Below, piece after piece: positions 16,271-16,330 of a stretch of DNA of 16,330 bases. The first letter of the stretch is position 1, and the number at the start of each line of letters is the position of its first letter. Both the position numbers and the translations under genes were made by a program. The stretch comes from an uncultured Pseudoxanthomonas sp. (lineage in GTDB: Bacteria > Pseudomonadota > Gammaproteobacteria > Xanthomonadales > Xanthomonadaceae): NCBI GenBank assembly GCA_946886405.1, contig CAMPIO010000080.1, positions 1-16,330 on the forward strand, read 5' to 3'. The notes beneath the pieces are model-generated. The model was given only the letters and a program-made list of their open reading frames with translations. It had not been told where the DNA came from and did not search any database.

Positions 16271-16313
16271 CCTTCTCCCCTCGGGAGAAGGTGCCCGAAG
16301 GGCGGATGAGGGT
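16271..16313. repeat. Dispersed intergenic repeat of the CTTCTCCC...GGGAGAAGG type
   Basis: A 9-bp stem, CCTTCTCCC / GGGAGAAGG (16271-16291, loop CTC), is followed by a smaller GCCC-gaa-GGGC stem and then GGATGAGGGT. This three-part layout is a common dispersed repeat in Xanthomonadaceae, recognised here from memory. It lies in the presumed rpsB-tsf gap and differs from the REP pairs elsewhere in the window. Confidence 0.7.
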
Positions 16314-16330
16314 ACGGAGCACGTCGACGC

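Overview
The window is a dense, GC-rich stretch of ordinary chromosome from a gammaproteobacterium, almost certainly of the Xanthomonadaceae (Pseudoxanthomonas, Stenotrophomonas, Xanthomonas or Lysobacter type). The reasons are the protein families and their order (map-glnD-dapD and arsC/yffB-dapE as in Gammaproteobacteria), the very high GC content with GC-rich third codon positions, many GTG starts, and short palindromic repeats of the GTAGGAGC...GCGATGC and CTTCTCCC...GGGAGAAGG types that I associate with this family. The genus assignment is inference. There is no phage, plasmid, IS or CRISPR signature.

Layout from the left: the 3' nine-tenths of parC (topoisomerase IV subunit A) and a hairpin; a small exported protein of unknown function; tpm (thiopurine/metalloid methyltransferase); a REP pair; then, convergent to tpm, a ferritin-like bacterioferritin gene (minus) that diverges from a membrane-anchored penicillin-acylase-family hydrolase (plus). 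The hydrolase ends tail-to-tail against the minus-strand unit asnB-SnoaL. Then come a second REP pair, arsC-like/yffB-dapE (minus), a small dispersed hairpin, and map-glnD-dapD (minus). A 324-bp divergent region separates map from rpsB (plus), and the window ends just before where tsf would be expected.

The most interesting element lies in the 324 bp upstream of asnB, on the minus strand. It holds a promoter-like sequence, a 27-codon ORF with six asparagine codons (9003..8920), a perfect 12-bp intrinsic terminator (8894..8867), and a 9-nt segment inside the leader ORF (8940..8932) that is exactly complementary to the 5' side of that terminator. These are all the parts of a classical ribosome-mediated transcription attenuator, here responding to charged tRNA-Asn and controlling asparagine synthetase. 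Asparagine is not among the usual attenuation leaders I know of (trp, his, leu, ilv, thr, phe), so this may be undescribed. The asnB transcript probably also carries a SnoaL/NTF2-like gene, whose GTG start overlaps the asnB stop.

Other points: two REP pairs each supply the TAG stop codon of the gene that runs into them (tpm and dapE); three gene pairs overlap by the same four bases GTGA; the rpsB leader can fold so that its Shine-Dalgarno is buried, as expected for S2 autoregulation; and the bacterioferritin lacks the haem-ligand methionine. Together the genes cover DNA decatenation, nitrogen signalling (glnD), asparagine and diaminopimelate/lysine synthesis (asnB, dapD, dapE), translation (map, rpsB), iron storage and detoxification.
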